64,000 bases of DNA from Actinokineospora diospyrosa. Lineage in GTDB: Bacteria; Actinomycetota; Actinomycetes; Mycobacteriales; Pseudonocardiaceae. Where the stretch lies: contig NZ_JAMTCO010000023.1 of the NCBI RefSeq assembly GCF_024171925.1, positions 2,539 to 66,538 of the forward strand. The letters are read 5' to 3'. The translations under genes and the position numbers were made by a program. Under the pieces are notes generated by a model. It saw nothing but the letters and a program-made list of their open reading frames with translations, was not told the origin of the DNA and made no database searches. Below, one piece after another: positions 16,721 to 25,743 of the stretch (position 1 is the first letter of the stretch; the number at the start of each line of letters is the position of its first letter).

Positions 16721-17626
16721 TCACGTCTCCGGCGCCCCCCAAGCCCACCGAATCCCGTGCCGCCCGGGTTCCAGGTCCAGCGCCATCGAGTGCGCCGTGT
16801 ACGCCGAGTCCAGCGTCAGCGCGCGCACCTGTTCGCGCCCACCCGCCTCGGTGAACTGGACGCAGTAGCGCGGTAACGCGCGCGGGTCGAAGCGGACCTC
16901 CAGCAGGTACTCGCGCACCGGCATCCGGCTGACCCGCTGGTGGCCGTAGGCGGTGGGGCGCGGGGTTGGCAGGTGGTACTCGTGCTCCACGATGATCGTC
17001 TCGCGGCGGCCGAGGGGGCGGTCGAAGAGGAGTTCGGCGGCGACCTGGCCGCCGCGCAGGTCGACGTTGACGCGGCCGAGGGTGCAGTTGCGGGTGCCGG
17101 TGAGCGTGGGCGGGGCGCCGCCCTCGCGCTCGGCCCAGCCGGTGACCACGATGCGGTCGACGCCGTCGCGCTCGGCGCGCAGGACCTGGCGGGTGCGCTG
17201 GACGGTCTTGGCTCGGTCGGCGCCGATGGTGATGCGGTCGTGGGCGGAGAGGCGGGTGAGGGCGCTGTCCTGGCTGAGGTCGAGCTCGGCGACCAAGCGG
17301 CGGAACTCGGCGGTGTCGGCCCACGGGGCGGACGCGGCGAGCGGGCGGGGGGTGCGCTTGGCGGAGCGGCCGCGCGGGCGGGGTGCTTCGAGCAGCGCAC
17401 GCAGCGCACCCGAGCCGAGGCCGAGCATGTCCTCCAAGTGGCCGAGGGCGGCGATCGAGCGGGGGCGCTCCGGTCTGCTGCGACCGGTCTGCCAGTAGCT
17501 CAGCGTGGCGAGGCTGACAGGGGTTCCCCGCGCGCGCAGCTGCTCGGCGACGCGTTCGAGGGTGATCTCACTGTCGGCGATGGCCGAGCGCAGGGCGTCG
17601 GCGAAGCAGTGCGGGGCCGGGTCCAC
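16721..17626 (-). CDS. XRE-type HTH protein with unknown C-terminal domain
   Basis: 301 residues. The N-terminal 60-75 residues look like a helix-turn-helix of the XRE type: ITLERVAEQLRARGTPVSLATLSYWQTGRSRP. The remaining 220 residues (for example GADRAKTVQRTRQVLRAERDGVDR, RETIIVEHEYHLP and RAWGAPET-like end) form a beta-rich domain that I do not recognise; comparable proteins are common as hypothetical regulators in actinomycetes. GTG start with a weak GTAGG upstream. Monocistronic. DNA-binding role inferred from the N-terminus only. Confidence 0.75.
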   Translation of the reverse strand: MDPAPHCFADALRSAIADSEITLERVAEQLRARGTPVSLATLSYWQTGRSRPERPRSIAALGHLEDMLGLGSGALRALLEAPRPRGRSAKRTPRPLAASAPWADTAEFRRLVAELDLSQDSALTRLSAHDRITIGADRAKTVQRTRQVLRAERDGVDRIVVTGWAEREGGAPPTLTGTRNCTLGRVNVDLRGGQVAAELLFDRPLGRRETIIVEHEYHLPTPRPTAYGHQRVSRMPVREYLLEVRFDPRALPRYCVQFTEAGGREQVRALTLDSAYTAHSMALDLEPGRHGIRWAWGAPET

Positions 17627-18178
17627 CTACCGGAACGTAGCCAAGCGCCGCCGGGAGCGGAAGGGGTGGATCGTTGCACGATCGGCAGCACCGCGTTCGA
17701 TTTGGGGGGCAGCGGTCGCGGAAATCGCCGCGCTATTAGTGCTGGACGCCCTCCACCGAATGGAGATACCCGATCCGGTAATGCCGGTGACATACCGAAA
17801 CCGGAGTCGGACAAGGTGGGCGCCCGGTATCGGCCGACCGGGTAGGCAAGGGTTTTCACTGTTGACAAACAGCCGTGATCGCGGTCTGTCACCGTTCTGA
17901 CCAGCGGTTGGTCCGGACCACTACGACGAACGTGCGCTGCCGTGCGGGTGATAGGGGGGCACACTGGAGTGGCCACCCGCGATTTCCCACGGGGGAAGAG
18001 TGACCGATCAACAGATGGGAAGAAACGGCAACATCCCATCTCCTGCCCGCTCTTGCCGCGACCCTGACAGAGGGGCCAGTATTCGCCGGTAACGCTATCG
18101 GTGCCGCGACCGTGCGGGTGCGGCCCGGTCGCGGCAAACCCTCCAGCGCCGTTCGCGGCGCCCCCTGCGGGAGGTACG
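17627..18178. promoter_or_regulatory. Long intergenic region upstream of M14 peptidase gene
   Basis: No gene seen. It contains a GATGGGA (18014-18020) ... TCCCATC (18034-18040) inverted repeat with 7-bp arms, followed by TTGCCG (18053) and an 18-nt spaced CAGTAT as a weak promoter candidate. The inverted-repeat/TTGCCG arrangement resembles that upstream of the S1 protease at 2388-2409. TTGACA also occurs near 17863 without a clear -10. Confidence 0.5.
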
Positions 18179-19840
18179 TTGAAACGCACTCGATTCACCT
18201 TGTTCGCCGCGATGGCAGTCGCGGCGGCGGTGGTGGTGTCCACCGGCGGTGTCGCCAGCGGTGGCCAGCCAGCAGCGTCCGAGGCGCGCGCCAGCGCGGA
18301 GTACTCCGTGTCCGGTGTGCGCACCGCCCAGCAACGCAGCGCGATCGCCGCCACCGGTGCGGCGGTCAACGGCAAGGAAGACAGCAGGCTGCTGATCACC
18401 GCGACCGCCACCGAGGTCGCCAAGATCCGCGCCCTCGGCTACACCGTCGTCGCCGACGCCGCACCGCCGAGCGACCGCGGCGGGCTGGGGGCCAACGACT
18501 TCCCGAGCGCCGACGCCGGCTACCACAACTACGCGGAGATGGTCGCCGAGCTGAACAAGGCGATCACCGACCACCCGGGCCTGATCAGCAAGCAGGTGAT
18601 CGGCAAGTCCTACCAGAACCGGGACCTGTACGCGATCAAGATCTCCGACAACGTCGCCACCGACGAGAACGAGCCGGAGGTGCTGTTCACCCACCACCAG
18701 CACGCCCGCGAGCACATCACCGTCGAGATGGCGATCTACCTGCTGAACCTGTTCACCGACGGCTACGCCACCGACAGCCGGGTCAAGGGCCTGGTCGACT
18801 CGCGCGAGATCTGGATCCTGCCCGACCTCAACCCCGACGGCGGCGAGTACGACATCGCGACCGGCTCCTACCGCTCGTGGCGCAAGAACCGGCAGCCCAA
18901 CTCCGGCTCGACCGCGGTGGGCACCGACCTCAACCGCAACTGGGACTTCAAGTGGGGCTGCTGCAACGGCTCCTCGACCAGCCCCAGCTCCGACACCTAC
19001 CGCGGCCCGGCGCCCGGGTCGGCGCCCGAGGTGTCGGTCGTGCAGAACTTCGTCAAGAGCCGCAACGTCGGCGGCAAGCAGCAGATCAGCACCGCGATCG
19101 ACTTCCACTCCTACAGCGAGCTGGTCATGTGGCCGTTCGGCTGGACCTACGACCAGGTCGTGCCCGGCATGACCCGCGACGAGTACAACACCTTCCAGAC
19201 CCTGGGCAAGTCGATGGCGCAGACCAACGGCTACACCCCGGAGCAGGACTCGACGCTCTACATCACCGACGGGGCGATCGACGACTACCTGTGGGGCGCG
19301 CACAAGATCTGGGCGTTCACCTTCGAGATGTACCCGACCGGTTCCGCGGGCGGCGGCTTCTACCCGCCCGACGAGGTGATCAGCCGGGAGACCGCGCGCA
19401 ACAAGGCGGCCGTGCTGCACCTGCTCGACTACTCCGACTGCCCGCCGCGGGCGATCGGCAAGACCTGCGGCACCACCCCGCCGGACCCGGGCGGCAAGGT
19501 CTTCGAGAACACCGCCGACGTGGCGATCCCGGACGCGGGCGCCGCGATCACCAGCGACATCACCGTCACCGGGGTCAGCGGCAACGCCCCTGCCGCGCTC
19601 AAGGTCGACGTGGACGTCAAGCACACCTACCGCGGTGACGTGGTGCTGGACCTGGTCGCCCCGGACGGGTCGACCTACCGGCTGAAGAACTCCAGCACCA
19701 GCGACTCGGCGGACAACATCATCGCGACCTACACGGTGAACGCCTCGACCGAGGTCGCGAACGGGACGTGGAAGCTGCGCGCCCAGGACACCTACCGGTC
19801 CGACACCGGCTACATCGACAGCTGGAAGCTCAGCTTCTAG
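18179..19840 (+). CDS. Secreted zinc carboxypeptidase (M14) with P domain
   Basis: 553 residues. TTG start, chosen because GGGAGG lies 4 nt upstream and a signal peptide begins at once (MKRTRFTLFAAMAVAAAVVV, cleavage about 30-36). A propeptide (about 37-105) precedes the M14 domain: zinc ligands His175 and Glu178 (HAREH) and His310 (DFHSYSE), substrate Arg253 (DLNRNW), catalytic Glu383 (FTFEMYP). The last 115 residues (about 440-553) are a proprotein-convertase P domain, nearly identical to that of the trypsin gene downstream. It removes C-terminal residues from peptides outside the cell, presumably together with its neighbour. Confidence 0.95.
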   Translation: MKRTRFTLFAAMAVAAAVVVSTGGVASGGQPAASEARASAEYSVSGVRTAQQRSAIAATGAAVNGKEDSRLLITATATEVAKIRALGYTVVADAAPPSDRGGLGANDFPSADAGYHNYAEMVAELNKAITDHPGLISKQVIGKSYQNRDLYAIKISDNVATDENEPEVLFTHHQHAREHITVEMAIYLLNLFTDGYATDSRVKGLVDSREIWILPDLNPDGGEYDIATGSYRSWRKNRQPNSGSTAVGTDLNRNWDFKWGCCNGSSTSPSSDTYRGPAPGSAPEVSVVQNFVKSRNVGGKQQISTAIDFHSYSELVMWPFGWTYDQVVPGMTRDEYNTFQTLGKSMAQTNGYTPEQDSTLYITDGAIDDYLWGAHKIWAFTFEMYPTGSAGGGFYPPDEVISRETARNKAAVLHLLDYSDCPPRAIGKTCGTTPPDPGGKVFENTADVAIPDAGAAITSDITVTGVSGNAPAALKVDVDVKHTYRGDVVLDLVAPDGSTYRLKNSSTSDSADNIIATYTVNASTEVANGTWKLRAQDTYRSDTGYIDSWKLSF

Positions 19841-19866
19841 CCGTCCCCTGGATTCCACACCCTGCT

Positions 19867-19886
19867 ACAGCACGGCACCGTGCTGT
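19867..19886. promoter_or_regulatory. Palindrome between the two peptidase genes
   Basis: ACAGCACGGCACCGTGCTGT is a perfect 20-bp palindrome in the 68-bp gap. It could be a weak terminator hairpin (8-bp stem, GCAC loop), an mRNA processing site or an operator for the trypsin gene; the sequence does not decide. Confidence 0.5.
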
Positions 19887-19908
19887 GTGGACACGAGAGG
19901 AAAGACCG

Positions 19909-21114
19909 TTGAAGAGGATCACCAAGCTCCAAAAGGCGCTGGTGTTGGCGGTGGGGACGGTAGCGGCAGCTGCCGCCGTGGCGGGTCAGGCACTCGCCGC
20001 GTCCCCGGACGCCCAGCCGCCCACGGACATGAGCCCGCAGGTCGTCGGTGGCACCCGCGCCGCCCAGGGGGAGTTCCCCTGGATGGTGCGGCTGTCGATG
20101 GGCTGCGGTGGCGCCATGTACTCGGAGAGCCTGGTGCTGACCGCGGCGCACTGCGTCAACAGCACCGGCAACAACACCGGGATCACCGCCACCTACGGCG
20201 TGGTCGACCTGCAGGACTCGAGCCGGGTCACGCGGACGTCGAAGTACGTCTACCGCAACCCGGGCTACTCGACCTCGGCGGGCGGTGACTGGGCGCTGAT
20301 CCAGCTGTCCAGCCCGATCACCGGTGCCGCGCTGCTGCCCATCGCGACCAGCACCGCTTACGACTCCGGCACGTTCAGCATCGCGGGCTGGGGCGCGGCG
20401 TCCGAGGGCGGCGCGCAGCAGCGGTACCTGCTCAAGGCCCAGGTCCCGTTCGTGTCGGACTCCTCCTGCAAGTCGGCGTACCCGAGCCTGAAGTCCGCGG
20501 TGGAGATCTGCGCGGGCTACACCCAGGGCGGCACCGACACCTGCCAGGGCGACTCCGGTGGCCCGATGTTCCGGCGGGACAACGCGAACAACTGGGTGCA
20601 GGTCGGCATCGTGTCCTACGGGCAGGGTTGCGCCCGGCCGAACTACCCCGGCGTGTACGCCGAGGTGAGCGCGCTGTCCTCGGCGATCGCGGCGAAGGCC
20701 AGTGAGCTCGGCGGCACCCCGCCGACCACCACGACCCCGCCGACGACCACCACGAACCCGCCGTCGGGCCGCACGTTCGAGAACACCAACGACGTGCAGA
20801 TCCCGGACGCGGGCGCGGCGATCACCAGCGACATCGCGGTGTCGGGCATCTCGGGCAACGCCCCGGCGACGCTCAAGGTCGACGTCAACATCGTGCACAC
20901 CTACCGCGGCGACCTGCTGATCGACCTGGTCGCCCCGGACGGCTCGACCTACCGGCTGAAGAACTCCTCCACGAGCGACTCGGCCGACAACGTGGTCGCG
21001 ACCTACACGGTGAACGCCTCGACCGAGGTGGCCAACGGGACCTGGAAGCTCAAGGTCCAGGACACCTACCGGCAGGACACCGGCTACATCAACAGCTGGA
21101 AGCTCACCTTCTAG
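19909..21114 (+). CDS. Secreted trypsin-like protease with P domain
   Basis: 401 residues from a TTG start with GAGAGGA upstream. Signal peptide about 1-31, short propeptide to Gln44, then VVGG (45-48) for zymogen activation. The triad is His81 (TAAHC), Asp127 and Ser216 (CQGDSGGP). Asp210 in the S1 pocket predicts cleavage after Arg/Lys, as in Streptomyces griseus trypsin. A Pro/Thr linker (about 268-285) joins a C-terminal P domain matching that of the M14 carboxypeptidase upstream. The pairing is biochemically sensible: tryptic fragments are substrates for a carboxypeptidase. Same strand and 68 bp apart, so co-expression is likely. Confidence 0.95.
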   Translation: MKRITKLQKALVLAVGTVAAAAAVAGQALAASPDAQPPTDMSPQVVGGTRAAQGEFPWMVRLSMGCGGAMYSESLVLTAAHCVNSTGNNTGITATYGVVDLQDSSRVTRTSKYVYRNPGYSTSAGGDWALIQLSSPITGAALLPIATSTAYDSGTFSIAGWGAASEGGAQQRYLLKAQVPFVSDSSCKSAYPSLKSAVEICAGYTQGGTDTCQGDSGGPMFRRDNANNWVQVGIVSYGQGCARPNYPGVYAEVSALSSAIAAKASELGGTPPTTTTPPTTTTNPPSGRTFENTNDVQIPDAGAAITSDIAVSGISGNAPATLKVDVNIVHTYRGDLLIDLVAPDGSTYRLKNSSTSDSADNVVATYTVNASTEVANGTWKLKVQDTYRQDTGYINSWKLTF

Positions 21115-21154
21115 TCCCGTTCGGTCCGATTCGGTCTGATTCGGCCTGAACACG

Positions 21155-21186
21155 ATGCCCCCGCCTGAACCGTCAGGCGGGGGCAT
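21155..21186. terminator. Bidirectional terminator after trypsin gene
   Basis: ATGCCCCCGCCTGA and its exact complement with a 4-nt loop (14-bp stem). It overlaps the last codons of the convergent PucR-like gene. Just upstream are three imperfect copies of TTCGGTCTGA (21119-21149). Confidence 0.85.
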
Positions 21187-22438
21187 CGCCCGTTCCGGAC
21201 CAGACGTGCGCGGTGAGCTCCATGAGGAACCGCTGCTCCGGGTCGGCCAGCCGGTCGCCGAGCAGGGCCTCGACGTGGTTCATCCGGTACCGCACGGTCT
21301 GCGGGTGCACGGCGAGCAGGGCGGCGGTCTCGCCGATGTCGCCCCGCGTGTGCAGCCAGGTCCGCAGGGTCTCGGCGATCCGGCCGCGCTGCTTGTCGGT
21401 GAGCCCGGCCAACGCGGCGACGACGGGACGGGCGACCTGGTGCACCAAGGACTCGTCGGTGAACAGCAGCAGCGTGGCGAGGTGCTCATCGCACCAGGTC
21501 ACGGGGCCGTCGGGCAGGACACCGCGGTGGACGAGGGTCTGCGCCCGACGAGCCGATCGCAGCGAGCGGTGCACGTCGTGGACGGCGACGGCGGGCCCGA
21601 TGACCACACGAGCCGCCCAGTCAGCAGGACCGCGGACCGAACCGAGGTCGATCTGGGTGGGCCGGTGATCAGCTCCGGTATCGACACCAGCCCGGGAGGC
21701 GATGGCGCTCGCCGGAACATCAGCCACCGGGGCGGCGATGATCAGGCAGGGGTCTGGGCGGTCCAGGTCGACGAGCGCGCCCGCGGGGAGGCGGTCGGTC
21801 GGCTCGTCGAGCAGGACGACGCACAGGGTCGGGGGGAGGGGCCAGTCGGCGGCCGCGGCGAGGTCGGTGATCGCGTGGGGGTTGGCGGGCTGGTCGGTGA
21901 GCAGGGCGTGCAGCAACCGCTTCCGGCACTGGTCGTGCGCTCCCCCGGCGGCCGCCCGCGCCTCGGTGTAGCCCGCGGCCGCGACCACGCACAGGTCATC
22001 GACGTAGGCGAAGATCGCCTCCGCGACCGCGAGCAGGGTGTCCGCCTCGATGCCCAGGTCCTGCCCGGCCGCGCTGATGTGGCGCCAGACCGACCGCGCC
22101 CCCACGCGGACCGCGGTCTGCAGGGCGTCGAGGGTGCGTCCCTCGTGGAACTCGACCCGGCCCGCGTGCCGCAGCACCGCGAGCCACTGCGCGCGGCTGG
22201 CGGCCGGGTCCTCGATGAACTCGAAGCACTGCAGCACAGCGGCCCGCACGGCACCGACCAGGACCTCCCGGAACTTGCCCGACAGCGGCCGCCGGTACTG
22301 CGGCACCGCCTCCTGGATGGCGACCACGGCGTCGCGGATCAGCGTCCCCGCCAACGGCCGCACCCGCCGCGCCAGGTCCGGTACGACCGCCCCCCACAGC
22401 GGCACGGCGGTCTCCCCTGCCTGGTGCGCCAGCGTCAT
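21173..22438 (-). CDS. PucR-like transcriptional regulator 1
   Basis: 421 residues. The N-terminal helical region (RPLAGTLIRDAVVAIQEAVPQYRRPL..., then RTLDALQTAVRVGARSVWRHIS) leads to a middle GGDEF-like degenerate domain and a C-terminal PucR-type helix-turn-helix (LRTWLHTRGDIGETAALLAVHPQTVRYRMNHV; about 360-415). GGGGAGGG upstream fixes the ATG; 28 in-frame residues further up are non-homologous. Same architecture as three other genes here. A ligand is not predictable. Convergent with trypsin; the methyltransferase lies 92 bp upstream on the same strand. Confidence 0.88.
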   Translation of the reverse strand: MTLAHQAGETAVPLWGAVVPDLARRVRPLAGTLIRDAVVAIQEAVPQYRRPLSGKFREVLVGAVRAAVLQCFEFIEDPAASRAQWLAVLRHAGRVEFHEGRTLDALQTAVRVGARSVWRHISAAGQDLGIEADTLLAVAEAIFAYVDDLCVVAAAGYTEARAAAGGAHDQCRKRLLHALLTDQPANPHAITDLAAAADWPLPPTLCVVLLDEPTDRLPAGALVDLDRPDPCLIIAAPVADVPASAIASRAGVDTGADHRPTQIDLGSVRGPADWAARVVIGPAVAVHDVHRSLRSARRAQTLVHRGVLPDGPVTWCDEHLATLLLFTDESLVHQVARPVVAALAGLTDKQRGRIAETLRTWLHTRGDIGETAALLAVHPQTVRYRMNHVEALLGDRLADPEQRFLMELTAHVWSGTGDAPA

Positions 22439-22530
22439 CGTCCCTCCCCGGAGGTGTTCTCCGACGCTAAGAACGGGTCGCGGGGGTGTCAACGAAGTCC
22501 AGTCGATGTTGTCTGCGCGCACAAAACCGG

Positions 22531-23187
22531 TCAGGACAGCTTGCGCACCAGCAGGTGGGCCTGCTGGAACCGCTCGCCGTCGTAGGGCTCCCGCAGCAGG
22601 CGGGCGACCTCCGCGAATCCGGCCTGGCGCAGCAGGTCCTTGAGGCTGTCGGGTGACCAGCGGTAGGCGGGGGTGACCTTGTGGTCGAACTCGAGCGGCA
22701 CCGCGTCGTCGCAGGCGAAGAACCCGAGCAGCAGGTGGCCGCCGGGCGCCAGCACGCGGTGGAGCTCGGCGAAGACGACCGGCAGTTCAAGAGGCGGCGT
22801 GTGGATGACCGAGTACAGCGCGAGGATGCCGCCGAGGGCTCCGTCGGGGAAGTCCAGGGCGGCCATTGATCCTTCGTCGAACCGCAGGTGCGGGTGTGCT
22901 CGGCGGGCCAGGGTGACCATCTCGGGCGACAGGTCGACGCCGAAGGTGCGCGGCCCCAGCGCGTGCAGGTGCGCCGTCACGTGGCCGGGTCCGCACCCGA
23001 GGTCGGCGACCGGTCCGGAGTCGGCGGTCAGCACGAGTTCAGCGAAGGCGGCCAGCAACGCGCGTTCGAGCGGCCTGGTGCGGAGCGCGTCGCTGAACAG
23101 CTCGGCGTAGAGGGGGGCGACGGCGTCGTAGGCGGCTCTGGTGTTGTGCTCGGTGATGTTGTGCTCGGTGATGTTGTGCTCGGTCAC
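22531..23187 (-). CDS. Class I SAM methyltransferase
   Basis: 218 residues. The glycine-rich motif VADLGCGPGHVTAHL (about 48-62), FGVDLSPEMVTLARR and the motif IV/V region FPDGALGGILALYSVIHTPP identify a type-11 small-molecule methyltransferase; the substrate is unknown. The GTG start is inferred because the protein then begins with TEHNITEHNITEHNT, encoded by three 15-bp direct repeats, followed directly by RAAYDAVAPLYAELF, the usual family N-terminus. An internal start after the repeat is possible. Weak SD. Likely transcribed toward the PucR-like gene downstream (92-bp gap). Confidence 0.88.
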   Translation of the reverse strand: MTEHNITEHNITEHNTRAAYDAVAPLYAELFSDALRTRPLERALLAAFAELVLTADSGPVADLGCGPGHVTAHLHALGPRTFGVDLSPEMVTLARRAHPHLRFDEGSMAALDFPDGALGGILALYSVIHTPPLELPVVFAELHRVLAPGGHLLLGFFACDDAVPLEFDHKVTPAYRWSPDSLKDLLRQAGFAEVARLLREPYDGERFQQAHLLVRKLS

Positions 23188-23311
23188 GGCGGAACCATAC
23201 GCCGTCCGGTCGAGATCCTTTGTGGGGCAAGAGGTTCGAGGTTCGAGATGGCGAAATTTGGGCTGTTCAGGTGCTGTCTGGAGTAGAGGGCGCGCAGGTA
23301 GGTTGGCCGAT

Positions 23312-24448
23312 ATGAGGCGTCTCTGGGTTGGTGCTGTGGTCGTGGCTCTCGTCCCGCTGCTGGGGGCGCCCGCGGAGGCGGCGTTGCGCAGTCCGTTGCT
23401 GTCCGAAGGCGTCTTGCCGTTGCCCCAAGGTATCACCAGTGTGGAGTTGCAGGACATCAACGACAGCGGCCAGATCGTGGGCACCGGCTACGCCGACTCG
23501 GCGCGGGCGTTGTTGTGGCAAGGGGACACGGTGACCCAACTGGGGTTGGGGTCGCCAAGCGGCATCAACAACCTGGGGCAGGTCGTGGGGACCATGTACG
23601 TCTCCGGCAGTAGCGGGACCTACGAGCGCACGCCCAAGGTCTGGCAGGGCGGGACCGAGTCGGTGTTGGCGGGACCGTCGAGGTCGTACGTGTCGACCGG
23701 GGACATCACCGACAGCGGAATCGTGGCGGTGACCTACCCGAGTTCGGTCCAGGGCTACCACATGGAGAACATCGGCCTCTGGCAGAACGGCGGCTTCAAA
23801 CGCCTGGCCGCGCCGACGTCCGGGCCGCACGTCTCATTGGGAATCGTGACGGAGAACGGCACCGCGGCGGGCACCTTCCTGCCGATGTTCGGTGGCGAGT
23901 CCTACGCCTTCCGCTGTGGCGCCCAGGGATGCGCGCGGTTGGCCGCCAACCCGGGTGGCACCGGTCAGCCGATCCCGTCGGCGGCCAACGACAACGGTGT
24001 CGTCGTCGGCAACCAGAGCGGCGTGGGACTGCGGTGGGAGGGCACGCAGGTGACCGCCCTGCCCGCGTTGGCCGGGGCGGGTGACGCGACCGTGTCGGGC
24101 AACCGGCAGGCCCTCAACAAGCGCGGCGACGTCGTGGGGGTCTCCGGCGGCCGGGCGACGCTGTGGCGGGACGGGGTGGCGATCGAGTTGGGTTCGCCCG
24201 CCGGTGGCCAAAGCGCCGCGGTGGCGGTCAACGACCTCGGTGACGTCGTGGGCTGGTCCAAGACGCCGGATGGGGCGCAGACCAGGGTGTTCCTGTGGCG
24301 GGCCGGGCGGTCTTACGACCTGGGGTCCGCGAGTGCGACGAACGTGACGCCGGTCGCGTTGAACAACACCGGCACGATCATCGGGTCGGGGAGCACGCCG
24401 GGCTCCCCGCAGGTCCTGCTGCGCTGGACGGTCCGGCCGCCCCGGTAG
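23312..24448 (+). CDS. Secreted HAF-repeat (beta-propeller-like) protein
   Basis: 378 residues. Signal peptide 1-26 (MRRLWVGAVVVALVPLLGAPAEA). At least seven repeats with a core like INDSGQIVG, INNLGQVVG, ANDNGVVVG, LNKRGDVVG, VNDLGDVVG and LNNTGTIIG, spaced about 45-55 residues: the extracellular HAF repeat pattern, probably forming a beta-propeller. Function of the family unknown (surface or matrix protein suggested). Two Cys (in FRCGAQGCARL). Weak SD (GTAGG). Its last 71 bp overlap the 3' end of the opposite-strand PucR-like gene. Confidence 0.85.
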   Translation: MRRLWVGAVVVALVPLLGAPAEAALRSPLLSEGVLPLPQGITSVELQDINDSGQIVGTGYADSARALLWQGDTVTQLGLGSPSGINNLGQVVGTMYVSGSSGTYERTPKVWQGGTESVLAGPSRSYVSTGDITDSGIVAVTYPSSVQGYHMENIGLWQNGGFKRLAAPTSGPHVSLGIVTENGTAAGTFLPMFGGESYAFRCGAQGCARLAANPGGTGQPIPSAANDNGVVVGNQSGVGLRWEGTQVTALPALAGAGDATVSGNRQALNKRGDVVGVSGGRATLWRDGVAIELGSPAGGQSAAVAVNDLGDVVGWSKTPDGAQTRVFLWRAGRSYDLGSASATNVTPVALNNTGTIIGSGSTPGSPQVLLRWTVRPPR

Positions 24449-25661
24449 CCCCGATGGTCCCGATGGCGCGCACCCGCAGCGCCACTTCCAGGTCGAACCG
24501 CTGGTCGGGGTCGCGCAGCCGGTCGCCGAAGAGGCGGTCGAGTTGGCGGAGCCGGTAGCGGACGGTCTGCGGGTGCACGTCGAGGACCTGCGCGATCTCC
24601 GCGGCGCCGCGGCGGGTCCGCAGCCAGGCGAGCAGGGTCTCGTCGAGCGCGGTCCGCTTGCGGCCCTCGACCCGAGCCAGCGGCGCCAACGCGCGGTCGG
24701 CGATGTCGCGCGCCAGCACCGGGTCCTGGGTCAACCACAGCACTGACAGGTGCTGGTCGAAGCAGGTGATCGGCGCGGCGGGCAGCACACCGGCCAGCAC
24801 CAGCGCGAGAGTCCTCCTGGCCCACCGCAAGGAGTCGGCCGCGGCGCCGATCGGGACCGCGGGACCGACGGCGGCGCGGCGGCCGGGGGTGAGCCGGTCG
24901 AGCAGGTGCCGGTCGTCGGCGGCGAGCACCAGGCAGGGGCGGGGGCCGTCGAGGTCGGCGAGCACCTGGATGTCCACAGTGGACAACTCGGCCGGGTCGT
25001 CGAGCGGATCCAGCGCGACCGCGACCACCCACGCCGGGAGGGGCCAGCGCGCGGCGGCCGCCAACCGGGCGAGTGCCTTGGCCGAGGTGGCGGGGCCGAG
25101 CACGGCGGCGAGCAGGTGGCCGCGGCCGCGTTCGACGGCGCCGATCTCGGCCGCCCGCGCGGATGCGTGGCCCTCAGCGGAGAGCGCGGAGAGCTCGTCG
25201 ATGTAGGCGAAGATCGCCTCGGCGAGCACGCACAGCGTTTCCGTTGGTACACCGGCGTCTTCACCGACTTTCGCGAGTCGGCGCCAGGCGACCCGGGCAC
25301 CGACTCGGTAGGCGGTCTGCAGGACGTCGAGGATCGGGCCGTCGCGCAAGTCGTGCAGGGCCAACTCGCGGAACAGCTCGGCGCGGTCGTCGTGCGCGGC
25401 GGCCGGGTCGGCGAGGCGGTCGAGGAACCGCAGGACGGCCTGTTGGATCCCCCCGGTGACCGCCTTCCCGACACCGCCGCGCGCGGCGAGGGCCGGGATG
25501 GCGCGGTTGATCTCGGTGCGGATCTCCTCGATCAGATCGGGGACACCGGGGCGGAACACCTCGGCGAGACCGGCGGGCAGTTGCGACCACAGGTCGGAGT
25601 TGGGTGAGAGCAAGGGATCGAACGGGATCCGCAGCGGCGACCCGCTCCCGTTGTCCGCCAC
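24378..25661 (-). CDS. PucR-like transcriptional regulator 2
   Basis: 427 residues from a GTG with GGGGAGG 6 nt upstream. Helical N-terminal module (DLWSQLPAGLAEVFRPGVPDLIEEIRTEI..., LDVLQTAYRVGARVAWRRL), a middle domain, and a PucR-type HTH (LLAWLRTRRGAAEIAQVLDVHPQTVRYRLRQLDRLFG). An Ala/Gly/Ser-rich tail of about 35 residues follows (ATGAAGPSSAAGPAGS) and runs into the overlap with the HAF gene, a sign of a recently extended C-terminus. It lies 82 bp downstream of regulator 3 on the same strand, so they may share a transcript. Confidence 0.87.
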   Translation of the reverse strand: MADNGSGSPLRIPFDPLLSPNSDLWSQLPAGLAEVFRPGVPDLIEEIRTEINRAIPALAARGGVGKAVTGGIQQAVLRFLDRLADPAAAHDDRAELFRELALHDLRDGPILDVLQTAYRVGARVAWRRLAKVGEDAGVPTETLCVLAEAIFAYIDELSALSAEGHASARAAEIGAVERGRGHLLAAVLGPATSAKALARLAAAARWPLPAWVVAVALDPLDDPAELSTVDIQVLADLDGPRPCLVLAADDRHLLDRLTPGRRAAVGPAVPIGAAADSLRWARRTLALVLAGVLPAAPITCFDQHLSVLWLTQDPVLARDIADRALAPLARVEGRKRTALDETLLAWLRTRRGAAEIAQVLDVHPQTVRYRLRQLDRLFGDRLRDPDQRFDLEVALRVRAIGTIGATGAAGPSSAAGPAGSPACSPTR

Positions 25662-25743
25662 CGCGCGCCTCCCCGTGGATTCTCGCCCGTGGACGAATCT
25701 AGCGGGGTAGTCAGGCGGTTTCCGAGGCGCCGCTGGACAATTG

